Of a DNA stretch of 64,000 bases, positions 35,606-45,214 are shown one piece after another. Source of the stretch: Oscillospiraceae bacterium. GTDB lineage: Bacteria > Bacillota > Clostridia > Oscillospirales > Acutalibacteraceae. The stretch lies in NCBI GenBank assembly GCA_015065925.1, contig SVPL01000004.1, positions 1-64,000 on the forward strand, read 5' to 3'. Both the position numbers and the translations under genes were made by a program. Under the pieces are notes generated by a model, which was not told where the DNA came from, did not search any database, and was given only the letters and a program-made list of their open reading frames with translations. The stretch's first letter is position 1, and the number at the start of each line of letters is the position of its first letter.

Positions 35606-36556
35606 CTAAAATCTTTTTTTAGCTTCGGCAACAAGGTCGGCGGCGTGGGTTAAGGTTTTATACCAAGGCTCGGTAACCATTGTCCAGGTGGTTTGAAGCA
35701 TACCTAGAAAATGCTCATCAGAGATTGTTTTTTTGCAATATTGGGTAAGAGAATTAAAATTTTCGTCACTAAAACAACTGCTTCCGCCGGGGAATTGGTC
35801 AAATCCGTGTTGCTCTAACAGCTCAAATGGGCGAATTCTTATTTCGTCATCTCTGGAGCGATTTTTATCAAAATTGTTCATATAATACCAGTTGCAGGCA
35901 ATTACCGATTTAGGGCATTTTTCTAAAAATTCTTCAGGATGTTCTCGCATATAATCGGTCCACATAATGGGGCGGCAACCGTTTTTTTCTACCGCTTTTA
36001 TAATTCTATACAGGTCATTCCACCAAAGCTCCCCGCTGCGTATAACGGCATAGCTGTAGTGCTTTTGGGTTTCGTAGTCCTCCTCGTCCATTCCAATATG
36101 GAAGTATGGAGATTTGAACATCTCACAAACCTCATCAATAATATCCTCGCAGAATTTGTAATAGGTTGGCGTTGAAAGCATACGGGAATATTCCTTCATC
36201 CAAATATCGTGGCAGGAGGAAAAATTAAGCTTGGGAATAAGGTTAAAGCCCATATTTTTAAGCCTTTCAAGCTCGGATAAAAAATCCGCCTTAGTCCAAG
36301 AGCCCTTTATGGCAATTTCGGGGTGCGAGTCGTAAATTACTCCGTCACCAATATCAATAATAAGGGTGTTAATACCGCTTTGCTTTAAATAGTCCATATA
36401 TTTAATCCAAATGTCCTTGTCAAGACGCATTTCAGCAGAGCCCGGTATTTCCCAAAGCTTGGTAAAGGCTTCGTGTCCCTTGTCGCATACATCGTACCAC
36501 ATATTCGTGCCAAAGTGAACCAGTGTAGCCCACATAAAATCTTGTTTTTGTTTCAT
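35606..36556 (-). CDS. GH20-like TIM-barrel protein
   Basis: 316 residues, no signal peptide. The barrel elements INTLIIDIGDGVIY, MGFNLIPKLNF and especially PYFHIGMDEEDY resemble family 20 hexosaminidases, in which the adjacent Asp-Glu pair in HxGxDE is catalytic (polarising Asp, acid/base Glu). The protein consists almost only of the barrel; the usual GH20 N-terminal domain is missing. It could act on beta-linked N-acetylhexosamine, but family assignment and substrate are inference. GGAGG precedes the ATG. It stands alone between the DUF1836 gene and glgP. Confidence 0.6.
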   Translation of the reverse strand: MKQKQDFMWATLVHFGTNMWYDVCDKGHEAFTKLWEIPGSAEMRLDKDIWIKYMDYLKQSGINTLIIDIGDGVIYDSHPEIAIKGSWTKADFLSELERLKNMGFNLIPKLNFSSCHDIWMKEYSRMLSTPTYYKFCEDIIDEVCEMFKSPYFHIGMDEEDYETQKHYSYAVIRSGELWWNDLYRIIKAVEKNGCRPIMWTDYMREHPEEFLEKCPKSVIACNWYYMNNFDKNRSRDDEIRIRPFELLEQHGFDQFPGGSSCFSDENFNSLTQYCKKTISDEHFLGMLQTTWTMVTEPWYKTLTHAADLVAEAKKRF

Positions 36557-36630
36557 AAAAGCACCTCCATAGCCTAATAATAACTCATATGAAGGTGAAA
36601 GTCAATGCAAAATTAAGCAACCGTTAAATT

Positions 36631-38910
36631 TTAAACATTCCAAATTTTTCGGTTGTAATTTTTTACTGTTTGGTCGGCAGAAAAATGAGATGCGGCGGCA
36701 ATATTTTTCAAAGCCTTTTGAGAATAAACCCTACTGTTTTTGTAATCCTCATTCGCCTCTAATCGGGCGTTTTGGTAGGAGGGATAGTCCAAAAGCACCT
36801 TGTATCGGTCGGCATTTTCTCCAAATAAAAGGGAGTTGAAAAGATGGGTGAAATCACCTGCGGGGCCCTGCTTTAAAAGGTCTAACACTCGGCTTATGCG
36901 GTCGCTGGAGTAATAAATGTCCATAGGGTCGTAAGCTTCAAGCTTTTGAAGCTGTTCTTTTTTTGCTCCGAATATATAGTTGTTTTCCTGCCCCGCATAG
37001 TCTACAATTTCAATGTTTGCCCCGTCAAGGGTACCTATTGTTGGCGCTCCGTTAAGACTGAGCTTCATATTACCCGTTCCGCTGGCTTCAGTACCTGCGG
37101 TGGATAGCTGTTCCGATAAATCTGCGGCGGGGATTATTTTCATTGCGTTTTTAACATTGTAGTCGGGAATGAATAAAACCTTGAAATATTTTCTGGCGGC
37201 TTCGTCCCTTTCAATGAGGGCTGAAACAGCATTTATAAGCCTAATTATTTGCTTTGCATTGTAATAAGAGGGAGCCGCCTTACCCGCAAAAATAAAGGCA
37301 GTGGGATAAAAATCCTTAAGCTCACCGTTTTTAAGGTCGATATAAAGCCCCAATACCGACAAAATGTTCAAAAGCTGACGCTTGTATTCGTGTATTCTTT
37401 TAATTTGTACACTGAACATATAGTCGGGGTCAACAGATAAGCCAAAATCACTTTTTAAATATCTAACAAGTGATTTTTTATTATCCGATTTAATTTTTGC
37501 AAGCTCATCCAAATCGGCGGTTGAGTTGAATTTTTCAAGCTGCTCTAAGAGGGGAAGATTTTCTCTCCACTCGGTACCAATTCTGTTATCTGCAAATTCA
37601 CAAAGCCCTTTATTGGCAAGACAAAGCCACCTTCTGTGAGCAATTCCGTTGGTGATGTTTAAAAACCTTTCGGGATAAATTCCATAGAAATTTTTAAAAA
37701 TGGACTCTTTAATAATCTCACTGTGAATTTTTGCTACTCCGTTGATTTTATGACTCACATAAACCGCCATATTCGCCATATGAATAACCGAGTTTTTTAT
37801 TATTAACAATTGGTTTAAAGCTTCGGTACCCACAAGCCTTTGCCTTAAATGATTGTTAAGCATAACTATATAAGGATAAACCTTTGGCAGTACCTTGCAG
37901 AAAAGCCCTTCCTCCCAACATTCAAGAGCCTCTGCCATAACGGTGTGATTAGTGTACGAAAAAATTTCGCCACAAATTTTAAAGGCGGTCTCAAAATCTC
38001 TGCCGTATTCTTCACACAAAAGGCGAAGCAATTCAGGGATTGCCACCGTGGGGTGGGTGTCGTTTAGCTGAATTTTAATATAGTCGGATAAAAGATTAAT
38101 CGGTTTGCCGATTTTTTCAAAATCCCGTAATATGGATTTCAGGGAAGCGGCAGAAAAAAAGTATTGTTGCTTCAGGCGAAGAATTTTTCCCGCCTCGGTA
38201 TTGTCGGGCGGATATAAAAATCCCGAAATAGCTTCGGCATTATTCATCTGCTTGAAGGCAGAGCAAAAATCTCCATCGCAAAAGGCTTGGAAATCTATGG
38301 GGGTGATTGCTTCGGCGCTCCAAAGCCTGAGACGGTTGATTTTATTTTTGCCCACTATGGGAACATCGAAGGGTACTGCTAAAACATCCTCGTCGCTAAA
38401 ATGAACAACTACGGCTTGGTCACGGCGCTCCTTTTCAAGGGGGCAATCCTCTTGCCAGATATCGGGGGTTTCGGTTTGGCTAAAATCCTTTATGCCTTGC
38501 CTAAAAATTCCGTAGCGGTAGCGAATTCCGTAGCCGTCAAGGGAGATATCGGTGGCGGCGGCTGAATCCATAAGGCAAGCGGCAAGTCTGCCAAGACCGC
38601 CGTTGCCCAGTGCGGGGTCTCTCGGACGGCAAAGACATTCGGCGCTATAACCCTTTTGTGTTAGAATTTGTTTGCAAATATCCCATAAATTTAAATTGGC
38701 AAGACTACCCATTACAAAGCTACCGGGCAAAAATTCTGCCGAAAAATATGCCGCGCGGGGTGTAGCGGGTTTTCTTGTGGGAAGCCTGCAAATTACATCT
38801 AAAAGAGCCGCAGAAACTGCTCGGTTAATACCTTTTTCTACATTTTTATTGGGACCTGCGGCAAGCTTTTCCAAATTAGCTTCAAGGGATTTTTTAAAAA
38901 TATCTTCCAT
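36631..38910 (-). CDS. glgP: Glycogen/maltodextrin phosphorylase GlgP
   Basis: 759 residues from the chosen start. It releases glucose-1-phosphate from alpha-1,4-glucan ends. The PLP-lysine region SGTGNMKLSLNGAPTIGTLD is intact, as are IQLNDTHPTVAIPEL and IKRIHEYKRQLLNILSVLGL. It is about 40-70 residues shorter than the usual about 800-830. The start is the ATG at 38910 with AAAGGA 11 bases upstream; the longer frame runs into malQ. It is the last gene of a minus-strand operon after malQ (gap 16 bp). Confidence 0.93.
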   Translation of the reverse strand: MEDIFKKSLEANLEKLAAGPNKNVEKGINRAVSAALLDVICRLPTRKPATPRAAYFSAEFLPGSFVMGSLANLNLWDICKQILTQKGYSAECLCRPRDPALGNGGLGRLAACLMDSAAATDISLDGYGIRYRYGIFRQGIKDFSQTETPDIWQEDCPLEKERRDQAVVVHFSDEDVLAVPFDVPIVGKNKINRLRLWSAEAITPIDFQAFCDGDFCSAFKQMNNAEAISGFLYPPDNTEAGKILRLKQQYFFSAASLKSILRDFEKIGKPINLLSDYIKIQLNDTHPTVAIPELLRLLCEEYGRDFETAFKICGEIFSYTNHTVMAEALECWEEGLFCKVLPKVYPYIVMLNNHLRQRLVGTEALNQLLIIKNSVIHMANMAVYVSHKINGVAKIHSEIIKESIFKNFYGIYPERFLNITNGIAHRRWLCLANKGLCEFADNRIGTEWRENLPLLEQLEKFNSTADLDELAKIKSDNKKSLVRYLKSDFGLSVDPDYMFSVQIKRIHEYKRQLLNILSVLGLYIDLKNGELKDFYPTAFIFAGKAAPSYYNAKQIIRLINAVSALIERDEAARKYFKVLFIPDYNVKNAMKIIPAADLSEQLSTAGTEASGTGNMKLSLNGAPTIGTLDGANIEIVDYAGQENNYIFGAKKEQLQKLEAYDPMDIYYSSDRISRVLDLLKQGPAGDFTHLFNSLLFGENADRYKVLLDYPSYQNARLEANEDYKNSRVYSQKALKNIAAASHFSADQTVKNYNRKIWNV

Positions 38911-38926
38911 TAAACAAGGCATCCTT

Positions 38927-40423
38927 TCATAATCTTTTGTAAATATCAGCAAGGGCGCGAATTTCATCAGCCAACATATTGTCGGGGGCTTTTGTAACCC
39001 GCCACTCCCAATTGTTGTTGGTGGTGGCGGGAAGGTTAATCCGCGCTTGGTCATCTAGCATCAAATAGTCATAAAGAGGTATAATAACGGTGTTTGCCCG
39101 GCTTTTATGACACTCTTTTATAAGCGAATAGGCAAGAACTTTGTTTTGCTTAACATTCATATATTTACGGGCATTTTTACGCTCGTTTTTTGTGCAGGAA
39201 TTAAAAAATCCAACCGCCGTATGATTATCGTGTGTGCCTGTGTAAACAACAGCGTTTTTAGGAATGTTGTGAAGCAAATTAGGGTTATCACTGCCATCAA
39301 AGGCGAATTGCAGTATTTTCATACCGGGAAAACCGCTTGATTTAATAAGTTTTCTAACATCCTTTGTGACTACACCTAAATCCTCTGCTATAAACTTAAT
39401 GCCGTTTGATGCCTCTAAAAAAGCATTTATAAGCTCCTCACGGGGGCCTTTTTTCCATTCCCCGTTTATGGCATTTTTTGCATCAACGGGAATAGAATAA
39501 TAATTTGAAATACCTATAAAATGGTCTATTCTTATAACATCAAAAAACTCCGATTGGCGAAAAATTCTCGCCTTCCACCAAGCGTAGCTGTTTAAAGCGT
39601 GGTTTTCCCATTTGTAAAGAGGATTACCCCAAAGCTGACCTGTAGATGAAAAATCGTCGGGGGGAACACCTGCAACATCTGTAGGATTTCCCAAGTCATC
39701 TAATTGAAAAAGCTGAGGATTTGCCCACACATCGGCGCTGTCATTTGCCACATATAACGGGATATCTCCAACAAGCAGTATTTTCTTTTGCTTGGCATAA
39801 GCCTTAATCTCGCTCCATTGCTTTTCAAAGGCGTATTCTAAAAAGGCAAAGCGTTCCATTTCATTTTTAAGGTTTTTTTCGGCAAATAAAAGGGCGGCTT
39901 CATTTTTCGTTTTGAACCTTGGAAACTCACCTCTGCCACATTCGTTAAAATGCTCCTTTAAGGCTAAAAAAACGGTGTAATCCTTTAGCCAGTAATCATT
40001 TTTTTCTTTAAATTCTTTAAGTTCATTTTTTTGGTTAACGGTTGCGTATTTTTTGAACTGCGAAAAAATTTCGCCCAAAAGCTCTTTACGGTTTTGGTAC
40101 AGGTAGCCGTAATCCACCCTTCCCGTATTAGGGATTTTAAATTTTTGCAGAAGCTCTGAGCTTATCCAACCCATTTTTAAAAACCATTCGGGATTTAAAA
40201 AATAACTGTTACCCGCAAATGCAGAAAAGCACTGGTATGGACTGTTACCGTAGCCCGTTGGCCCCAAGGGTAAAAGCTGCCACATATTACACCCTGCTCT
40301 GGATAAAAAGTCTAAAAAGGATTTGGCTTCTTCACCCAATGTGCCAATGCCGTATTGACTGTTTAATGAAAAAATGGGCATTAAAATTCCGTGTCCGCGG
40401 GGAAAAGGTTTTTGCTTTTTCAT
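38927..40423 (-). CDS. malQ: 4-alpha-glucanotransferase (amylomaltase) MalQ
   Basis: 498 residues, typical length. It disproportionates maltodextrins, lengthening chains for GlgP and releasing glucose. GH77 signatures: RGHGILMPIFSLNSQYGIGT, QLLPLGPTGYGNSPYQ, IRIDHFIG (nucleophile Asp), IAEDLGVV (acid/base Glu) and YTGTHDNHT (third Asp). It starts 4 bp after the permease gene and shares its operon with the importer and glgP. Confidence 0.95.
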   Translation of the reverse strand: MKKQKPFPRGHGILMPIFSLNSQYGIGTLGEEAKSFLDFLSRAGCNMWQLLPLGPTGYGNSPYQCFSAFAGNSYFLNPEWFLKMGWISSELLQKFKIPNTGRVDYGYLYQNRKELLGEIFSQFKKYATVNQKNELKEFKEKNDYWLKDYTVFLALKEHFNECGRGEFPRFKTKNEAALLFAEKNLKNEMERFAFLEYAFEKQWSEIKAYAKQKKILLVGDIPLYVANDSADVWANPQLFQLDDLGNPTDVAGVPPDDFSSTGQLWGNPLYKWENHALNSYAWWKARIFRQSEFFDVIRIDHFIGISNYYSIPVDAKNAINGEWKKGPREELINAFLEASNGIKFIAEDLGVVTKDVRKLIKSSGFPGMKILQFAFDGSDNPNLLHNIPKNAVVYTGTHDNHTAVGFFNSCTKNERKNARKYMNVKQNKVLAYSLIKECHKSRANTVIIPLYDYLMLDDQARINLPATTNNNWEWRVTKAPDNMLADEIRALADIYKRL

Positions 40424-40427
40424 AAAC

Positions 40428-41261
40428 TTACCCCTTTACTGCACCCGCAACAACACCCCTTATAATATATTTTTGGCAGATAATATAAAACGCTATTATA
40501 GGGATAATTGCAAGTACAAGCATCGCCATTAAAGCACCCATATCTCTGGCACCGTAACCACCCTGCAAATACTGAATTGCAATGGGAATTGTTTTGTAGT
40601 CGTTGCCTACTGTAAGGTAGGGCAAAAGGTAGTCGTTCCATATCCACATAGTGTTTAAAATGGCTACCGTTACGGCTGTTGGTCGCAAAATGGGAAAAAT
40701 CACGCTGAAAAACATCTTTATGGGGTTGCAACCATCCACCACGGCGGCTTCTTCAATCTCCAAAGGAATAGCTTTAACAAATCCGCTGAAAATGAAAATA
40801 GAAAGACCGGCACCAAATCCCAAATACAGAATTATTAATCCCAAGGGATTATCCAAATTTAAAATATTTGCGATTTTGGACATTGTAAACATTACCATTT
40901 GAAAGGGTACAATCATACTGAATACAAAAAGGTAGTAAAGAAGGGTGGAAACCTTATTTTTTGCTCTGATTAGATACCAGGAGGTCATAGAGGCGCCGAG
41001 AGTAAGGAGCAAAACCGAGCCTACCGTTACAAAAAGAGAGTATAAAAAGGCGGTAAAAAAGCCTGTTTTTTCTATGCCGTTGAGGTAGTTTGTGAGTCCA
41101 GAAAAGGTAAGTGCGTTTGGCAGAGAAAAGGGGGCGTCGGAAATATAAAACTGTCCTTTGAAGGAGTTAATTAAAACAACAAAAACGGGGGCAATGAAAA
41201 GCACCGCCAAAATAACCAATAAAATAAAGGTGGGTATGCTTTTGGATTTTCGCATCTCCAT
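40428..41261 (-). CDS. Carbohydrate ABC transporter permease, MalG type
   Basis: 277 residues, six membrane helices. The EAA loop, which docks the ATPase, is EIEEAAVVDGCNPIKMFFSV. With the MalF-type partner it forms the channel for sugar imported from the binding protein. The start overlaps the MalF gene by one base (coupled translation). The malQ and glgP neighbours point to maltodextrin. Confidence 0.9.
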   Translation of the reverse strand: MEMRKSKSIPTFILLVILAVLFIAPVFVVLINSFKGQFYISDAPFSLPNALTFSGLTNYLNGIEKTGFFTAFLYSLFVTVGSVLLLTLGASMTSWYLIRAKNKVSTLLYYLFVFSMIVPFQMVMFTMSKIANILNLDNPLGLIILYLGFGAGLSIFIFSGFVKAIPLEIEEAAVVDGCNPIKMFFSVIFPILRPTAVTVAILNTMWIWNDYLLPYLTVGNDYKTIPIAIQYLQGGYGARDMGALMAMLVLAIIPIIAFYIICQKYIIRGVVAGAVKG

Positions 41262-42106
41262 TATGCCTCAACCTCCCTGCTTCTTGTTATATAAAGCTGT
41301 AAAAGGGCTAGTCCCGCCACCAATAAAAAGAAAACTACACCCTTGGCTTGACCTACTCCCTCGTAGCCTATTTTTCCGTAAAAGGTGTTGTAAATATCTA
41401 GCGCCAACATAGAGGTTTCTCTATTTGGGGCGCCTGCGGTAAGGGCGAGGTTCTGGTCAAACAGCTTAAAGGAATTTGTAAGTGTTAAAAAGGTGCAAAT
41501 GGTGAAGGAGGGCATTGTAAGTGGGAGGGTTATTTTTCTTAAAATCTGTAAAGGTGTTGCTCCGTCAATTTTTGCCGCCTCAATAAGCTGAGGTGGGATG
41601 TTATTAATTCCTGCTATATAAATAACCATCATATAACCAATCATTTGCCAGTTTGTAAGGATTACAAGGCCCCAAAATCCGTAGTCGGCATTTACGGTAA
41701 TATCAACACCCCAAAAAAGCAAAAATCCGTTAATAATAACCTGCCAGATGTAGCCCAAAACAATGCCGCCAATAAGATTAGGCATAAAAAACACTGCCCT
41801 GAAAAGGTTGGTGCCTTTTATGCCTTTTGTAAGAGCAAGAGCCAATAAAAAGGCAAAAAGATTAATTGTGATTATTGAAACTACTGCGAATTTTACCGTG
41901 AACCATAAGGCATCCAAAAAGCCTGTGTCATCCGCAAAAGCGGCAATATAGTTGGAAAATCCAACAAACTGAGCGTCGGTAACGGTTGTAAACTCGGTAA
42001 ACGAAAGGTAAATTCCCAGTAAAAAAGGAATTAAAAATGCCACTGAAAAGGCAAGCAGAGTAGGTAGAGCAAAAACACCAAAATATCTGCTTAAATGTTT
42101 ATGCAT
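41261..42106 (-). CDS. Carbohydrate ABC transporter permease, MalF type
   Basis: 281 residues, six membrane helices. EAA loop: LIEAAKIDGATPLQILRKIT. It follows the binding-protein gene by 16 bp and overlaps the MalG gene. AAGGA precedes the ATG. No ATP-binding subunit is encoded in the operon or elsewhere in the window, so a shared MsmK/MsmX-type ATPase elsewhere is expected. Confidence 0.9.
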   Translation of the reverse strand: MHKHLSRYFGVFALPTLLAFSVAFLIPFLLGIYLSFTEFTTVTDAQFVGFSNYIAAFADDTGFLDALWFTVKFAVVSIITINLFAFLLALALTKGIKGTNLFRAVFFMPNLIGGIVLGYIWQVIINGFLLFWGVDITVNADYGFWGLVILTNWQMIGYMMVIYIAGINNIPPQLIEAAKIDGATPLQILRKITLPLTMPSFTICTFLTLTNSFKLFDQNLALTAGAPNRETSMLALDIYNTFYGKIGYEGVGQAKGVVFFLLVAGLALLQLYITRSREVEA

Positions 42107-42122
42107 AGTATCCTTATCCCCG

Positions 42123-43451
42123 CTATTTGCTTTCCTTTTTCCAATCGTTAATCATATCGTTTTTAATCTCCTCAAAGGTCTTAGAGCCTTGTGAGTAGCT
42201 AAGCAAGCCTGCACCAAAGTTTTCCTTAAAGGTTTGGCTTGGAAAAACGGTAAAGTCCCAAGGAATTGTGGTAACATTATCTCTGTTCATATAGCGAATA
42301 ATCTCCTTGGCAAGAGGGTCCTTTGGTGCTTCGGCTTCCTCGAAGGTGGAAAAAGGCGCAATGAAGTCAAGCTTTTCGGTTACAAGCTTTTTGCCTGTAT
42401 CGCTTGAATAAAGCCAGTATAAAAATTCTTCAGAGAGCTTTTGCTGTTCCTCGGAGGCGTTTTTGTTAATACAAATAAAGCTTTCAGTACCAATGCAAAG
42501 ACCTTGGGTTTCTTCACCCTCTATACCTGTATAAATGGGCAAAAACTTAATGTTTTCTTCCTTCACCTTGTTGCCTGCAACATCTCTTATCTGGCTCCAA
42601 GCCCAGTTGCCGTTTTGAACCATAGCGCATTTGCCAAGGGCAAATTCCGCCATAGAATCGGTAACCGATTTACTACCTAAAAGCTTTTTATCCGTAACCG
42701 AATTGTTTATATAAAGGTCAAAAATGTTTTTAAAGTTTTCGGCATATTCAAATTTAATTTCGCTTAAATCGTCGGTGGAAATGTTTGTGCCGTTCTTTTT
42801 GAACTCATAGTGAATTGGAATGTTTGCAAGATGGGTTTGCCAACGCCAATCCTCACCCGTTTTAAGGGAGGTAGAGGCAAAAACACCGTCGATGCCAAGC
42901 TTTTCTTTGTTTGCGGTCATATCCTCTACAACTGCTTTTAAATCGGCAAAGCTTTTAATTTCTTCAACCGAGTTAAGCTTAACCTTTTTGTTGTCGAGAG
43001 CAAAATATTTATCCACAATTTCAGAATTATAAATTATTCCGTAGCCTTCAACAACATAGGGAATTCCGTAAACACCGTCACCCTCGGTTATGGCTAGATT
43101 TTTGTCGGTTAATGCGTTGTAAAGGGCGGTGTCCTTTAAATCCTTGCAGTAGCTTTTCCAGTTGGCATACCCCTTGGGGCCGTTTATTTGGAAAATTGTG
43201 GGGGCGGTGGATTTAGCCATTTCGGATTTAAGGGTTTGCTCATAGGTGCCCGAAGCGGCGGTCACAACCTTCAGCTCAACCCCTTTTTCCTCCTTGTAAA
43301 CCTTGGCTATTTCGTCGTATGCGGCGGCGCTTTCAGGCTTGAAGTTTAAAAAGTAGATAGTTTCAGCCGATTCTTTGTTGCAGCCTCCTAAAACCGATAG
43401 GGAAATAACAAAAATTACCGCAATCATAAAAAATGATATTGCTTTTTTCAT
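42123..43451 (-). CDS. Extracellular sugar-binding lipoprotein of an ABC importer
   Basis: 442 residues. Lipoprotein signal with SVLGGC lipobox, then a family 1 solute-binding fold (ETIYFLNFKPESAAAYDEIA, PTIFQINGPKGYANW, ALGKCAMVQNGNWAW). It captures sugar for the two permeases downstream; maltodextrin is inferred from malQ and glgP. The start is the ATG at 43451, with GGAGG eight bases upstream. It is the first gene of the operon and divergent from the tRNA-Ser gene. Confidence 0.9.
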   Translation of the reverse strand: MKKAISFFMIAVIFVISLSVLGGCNKESAETIYFLNFKPESAAAYDEIAKVYKEEKGVELKVVTAASGTYEQTLKSEMAKSTAPTIFQINGPKGYANWKSYCKDLKDTALYNALTDKNLAITEGDGVYGIPYVVEGYGIIYNSEIVDKYFALDNKKVKLNSVEEIKSFADLKAVVEDMTANKEKLGIDGVFASTSLKTGEDWRWQTHLANIPIHYEFKKNGTNISTDDLSEIKFEYAENFKNIFDLYINNSVTDKKLLGSKSVTDSMAEFALGKCAMVQNGNWAWSQIRDVAGNKVKEENIKFLPIYTGIEGEETQGLCIGTESFICINKNASEEQQKLSEEFLYWLYSSDTGKKLVTEKLDFIAPFSTFEEAEAPKDPLAKEIIRYMNRDNVTTIPWDFTVFPSQTFKENFGAGLLSYSQGSKTFEEIKNDMINDWKKESK

Positions 43452-43520
43452 AAAAATAACCTCCAAATTTTAAGTGTGGTAATAGTTTTATCCAAAAATC
43501 AAAAAAAATTCAAAAAAGAC

Positions 43521-43549
43521 TTGATTTTTGTTAAAAGAGGTTGTATAAT
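43521..43549 (+). promoter_or_regulatory. Promoter of the tRNA-Ser gene
   Basis: TTGATT (43521-43526), 17-bp spacer, TATAAT (43544-43549), 35 bp before the tRNA. Confidence 0.75.
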
Positions 43550-43584
43550 AATATGGTCTTGTGAAAGATAGGTTTAATATGTAT

Positions 43585-43676
43585 GGAGAGATGGCTGAGC
43601 TGGTCTAAGGCGCACGACTGGAAATCGTGTTCAGGCTTAAACCCTGACGGGGGTTCGAATCCCCCTCTCTCCGCCA
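43585..43676 (+). tRNA. tRNA-Ser (anticodon GGA)
   Basis: Class II tRNA of 92 bases with CCA encoded. Acceptor GGAGAGA pairs with TCTCTCC, discriminator G. The anticodon loop CTGGAAA reads GGA, for UCC/UCU codons. It has a long variable arm and the T arm GGGGGTTCGAATCCCCC. The hairpin in the following repeat is its terminator. Confidence 0.96.
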
Positions 43677-43824
43677 AACGAAAATCCGTTCACGAAAGTG
43701 GGCGGATTTTCGTTTTATTATTCATTATTCAATATTCATCATTCATTATTCATTAAAAGTGAACGGATTTTCGAATGAATAATGAATATTGAAGTCGCCT
43801 TCGGCTGATGAATAATGAATAATT
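43677..43824. repeat. tRNA-Ser flanking palindromic repeat, copy 1
   Basis: Begins right after the tRNA CCA. AACGAAAATCCG pairs with CGGATTTTCGTT (43703-43714), then T-rich sequence: the tRNA terminator. It continues with ATTCATTATTCA-type runs, GAACGGATTTTCGAATGAAT, GAAGTCGCCTTCGGCTGATG and TGAATAATGAATAATT. Closely similar copies are at 44106 and 45215. Confidence 0.85.
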
Positions 43825-44038
43825 TAGTTGTGGCTTTGCCGAAGACGGTTCTTTTGTTGATTCTAAAACAGCTAAAGAATATGTTGTTGTAAGGCAGAGT
43901 GTTGCACCGAACACAGAATTAAAATACACTTTCAAAATGAATGAAGACGGCACAGAATCCAAATACCTTATTGAATCACAAAACATTGAAGAAATCGAGG
44001 TATATGTTAAGCGCATTTCAGAAGAAAAACAAGAATAA
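43823..44038 (+). pseudogene. 3' fragment of an unidentified gene
   Basis: An open frame of 71 codons with no start and a normal stop: SCGFAEDGSFVDSKTAKEYV, then NTELKYTFKMNEDGTESKYL, ending ISEEKQE. It begins exactly where repeat copy 1 ends, as if the gene's 5' part was removed. Family not recognised. Coding is supported by the amino-acid composition and the intact frame. Confidence 0.55.
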
Positions 44039-44105
44039 ATTATAGTTAAAGAGTACTTTAACAACAAGAAAAATAATTTTTTGGTATCGAAATGGTTCGA
44101 AACAC

Positions 44106-44264
44106 CCAAACGAAAATCCGTTCTCGAAAGAGGGCGGATTTTCGTTTTATTATTCAATATTCATCATTCATTATTCATTAAAAAAGAACGGATTTTCGAA
44201 TGAAAACGCAAGCCGCTTCGCTAATGAAGTCGCTCACTTCGTTCGCTAATGAATAATGAATAAT
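44106..44264. repeat. tRNA-Ser flanking palindromic repeat, copy 2
   Basis: CCAAACGAAAATCCGTTC, the CGGATTTTCGTTTTATTATT arm, ATTCATCATTCATTATTCAT and GAACGGATTTTCGAATGAA as in copy 1, then a partly different inner part (GAAGTCGCTCACTTCGTTCG). GGTTCGAAACACCC just before it resembles the tRNA T arm. Confidence 0.82.
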
Positions 44265-44314
44265 ATTGTCTAAATTAGTAATTTGTGCTATAATACCATA
44301 AAGGATGTGATTTA

Positions 44315-44671
44315 ATGAAGGAAAATGTTTTGATAGATAAATCTATTGCATTTGCTTCAAGAATAGTAAAACTACATGATTTCTTAATCAAAAACAAAAA
44401 AGGCTTAACCCTAGCGAAACAAATCATTCGCAGTGGAACGAGTATAGGTGCAAATATAAATGAGGCAAATTACGGTCAAAGTCCTGCAGATTTTATTTCC
44501 AAAATGCATATTGCATTAAAAGAAACTGCCGAAACAGAATATTGGATTAAATTGCTTCATATGTCTGAATATATTGATTACAAAATGAGCAGTTCACTAC
44601 TTGATGATTGTTTAGAAATTAAGCGAATTTTGGTTGCATCCATAAATACTGCAAAGGAGAATAACAAATAA
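44315..44671 (+). CDS. Four-helix-bundle protein (23S rRNA intervening-sequence type)
   Basis: 118 residues. The family pattern is clear: KSIAFASRIVKLHDFL, LAKQIIRSGTSIGANINEA, then SKMHIALKETAETEYWIKLL. Such small all-helical proteins occur in rRNA intervening sequences and widely as accessory genes beside mobile DNA; the function is not established. It overlaps the next gene by one base (TAATG). The pair lies between repeat copies 2 and 3. Confidence 0.88.
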   Translation: MKENVLIDKSIAFASRIVKLHDFLIKNKKGLTLAKQIIRSGTSIGANINEANYGQSPADFISKMHIALKETAETEYWIKLLHMSEYIDYKMSSSLLDDCLEIKRILVASINTAKENNK

Positions 44672-45165
44672 TGTTTGAGTTCAAATTTGCAGATAAATTG
44701 CAAATAGAAGTGTTGCTTCCCGATTTGTTTTGTATTTTACATTCCAATATGAGTCTAATTGCTCCAACAAATAATACTTACGATGCTGATTATGAAATTT
44801 GGAAATCTCACATAATCCCTGCTATGCAGAAAGAACAACGTCAAATTGTTTTGATGTATGTTAATGATACACTTGCGGGGTATTTTCAGTATTATATCAA
44901 TGTTGATATAAGTTCCTTAATGATGGAAGAAATACAAATTATCAAAGAGTATCAAGGAACAGGAGTTTTTTCTGCATTTTATAAGTGGTTTGTTGAACAG
45001 ATTCCGAAGGATATTGAATTTGTTGAAGCTTATACAAATAAAAAGAATTATAAATCACAAAGTGTCTTGGAGCATTTGGGGTTAATTAGGTTAGGCGAAA
45101 ACAAAAACGGCAATTCTTTATATTTTAAAGGCAAATATATTGAATTGTTGAATAAATATAGTTGA
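44671..45165 (+). CDS. GNAT-like acetyltransferase
   Basis: 164 residues. The acetyl-CoA-binding region is EEIQIIKEYQGTGVFSAFYK, with QGTG as a variant of the Q/RxxGxG/A motif, and NKKNYKSQSVLEHLGLIRLG is the typical GNAT C-terminal part. The acceptor is unknown. It is translationally coupled to the four-helix-bundle gene and is low in GC compared with the flanking backbone, in keeping with transfer. Confidence 0.68.
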   Translation: MFEFKFADKLQIEVLLPDLFCILHSNMSLIAPTNNTYDADYEIWKSHIIPAMQKEQRQIVLMYVNDTLAGYFQYYINVDISSLMMEEIQIIKEYQGTGVFSAFYKWFVEQIPKDIEFVEAYTNKKNYKSQSVLEHLGLIRLGENKNGNSLYFKGKYIELLNKYS

Positions 45166-45214
45166 TTTTTTAGAAAATCAGGTTTTTAGACCGGTTCCAT
45201 TTTGCGTGTCGGTC

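Noticed and set aside
43753-44157. 134-residue minus-strand open frame downstream of tRNA-Ser
   Set aside because: It runs through two repeat copies; the plus-strand frame at 43823-44038 gives a more protein-like sequence and a normal stop.
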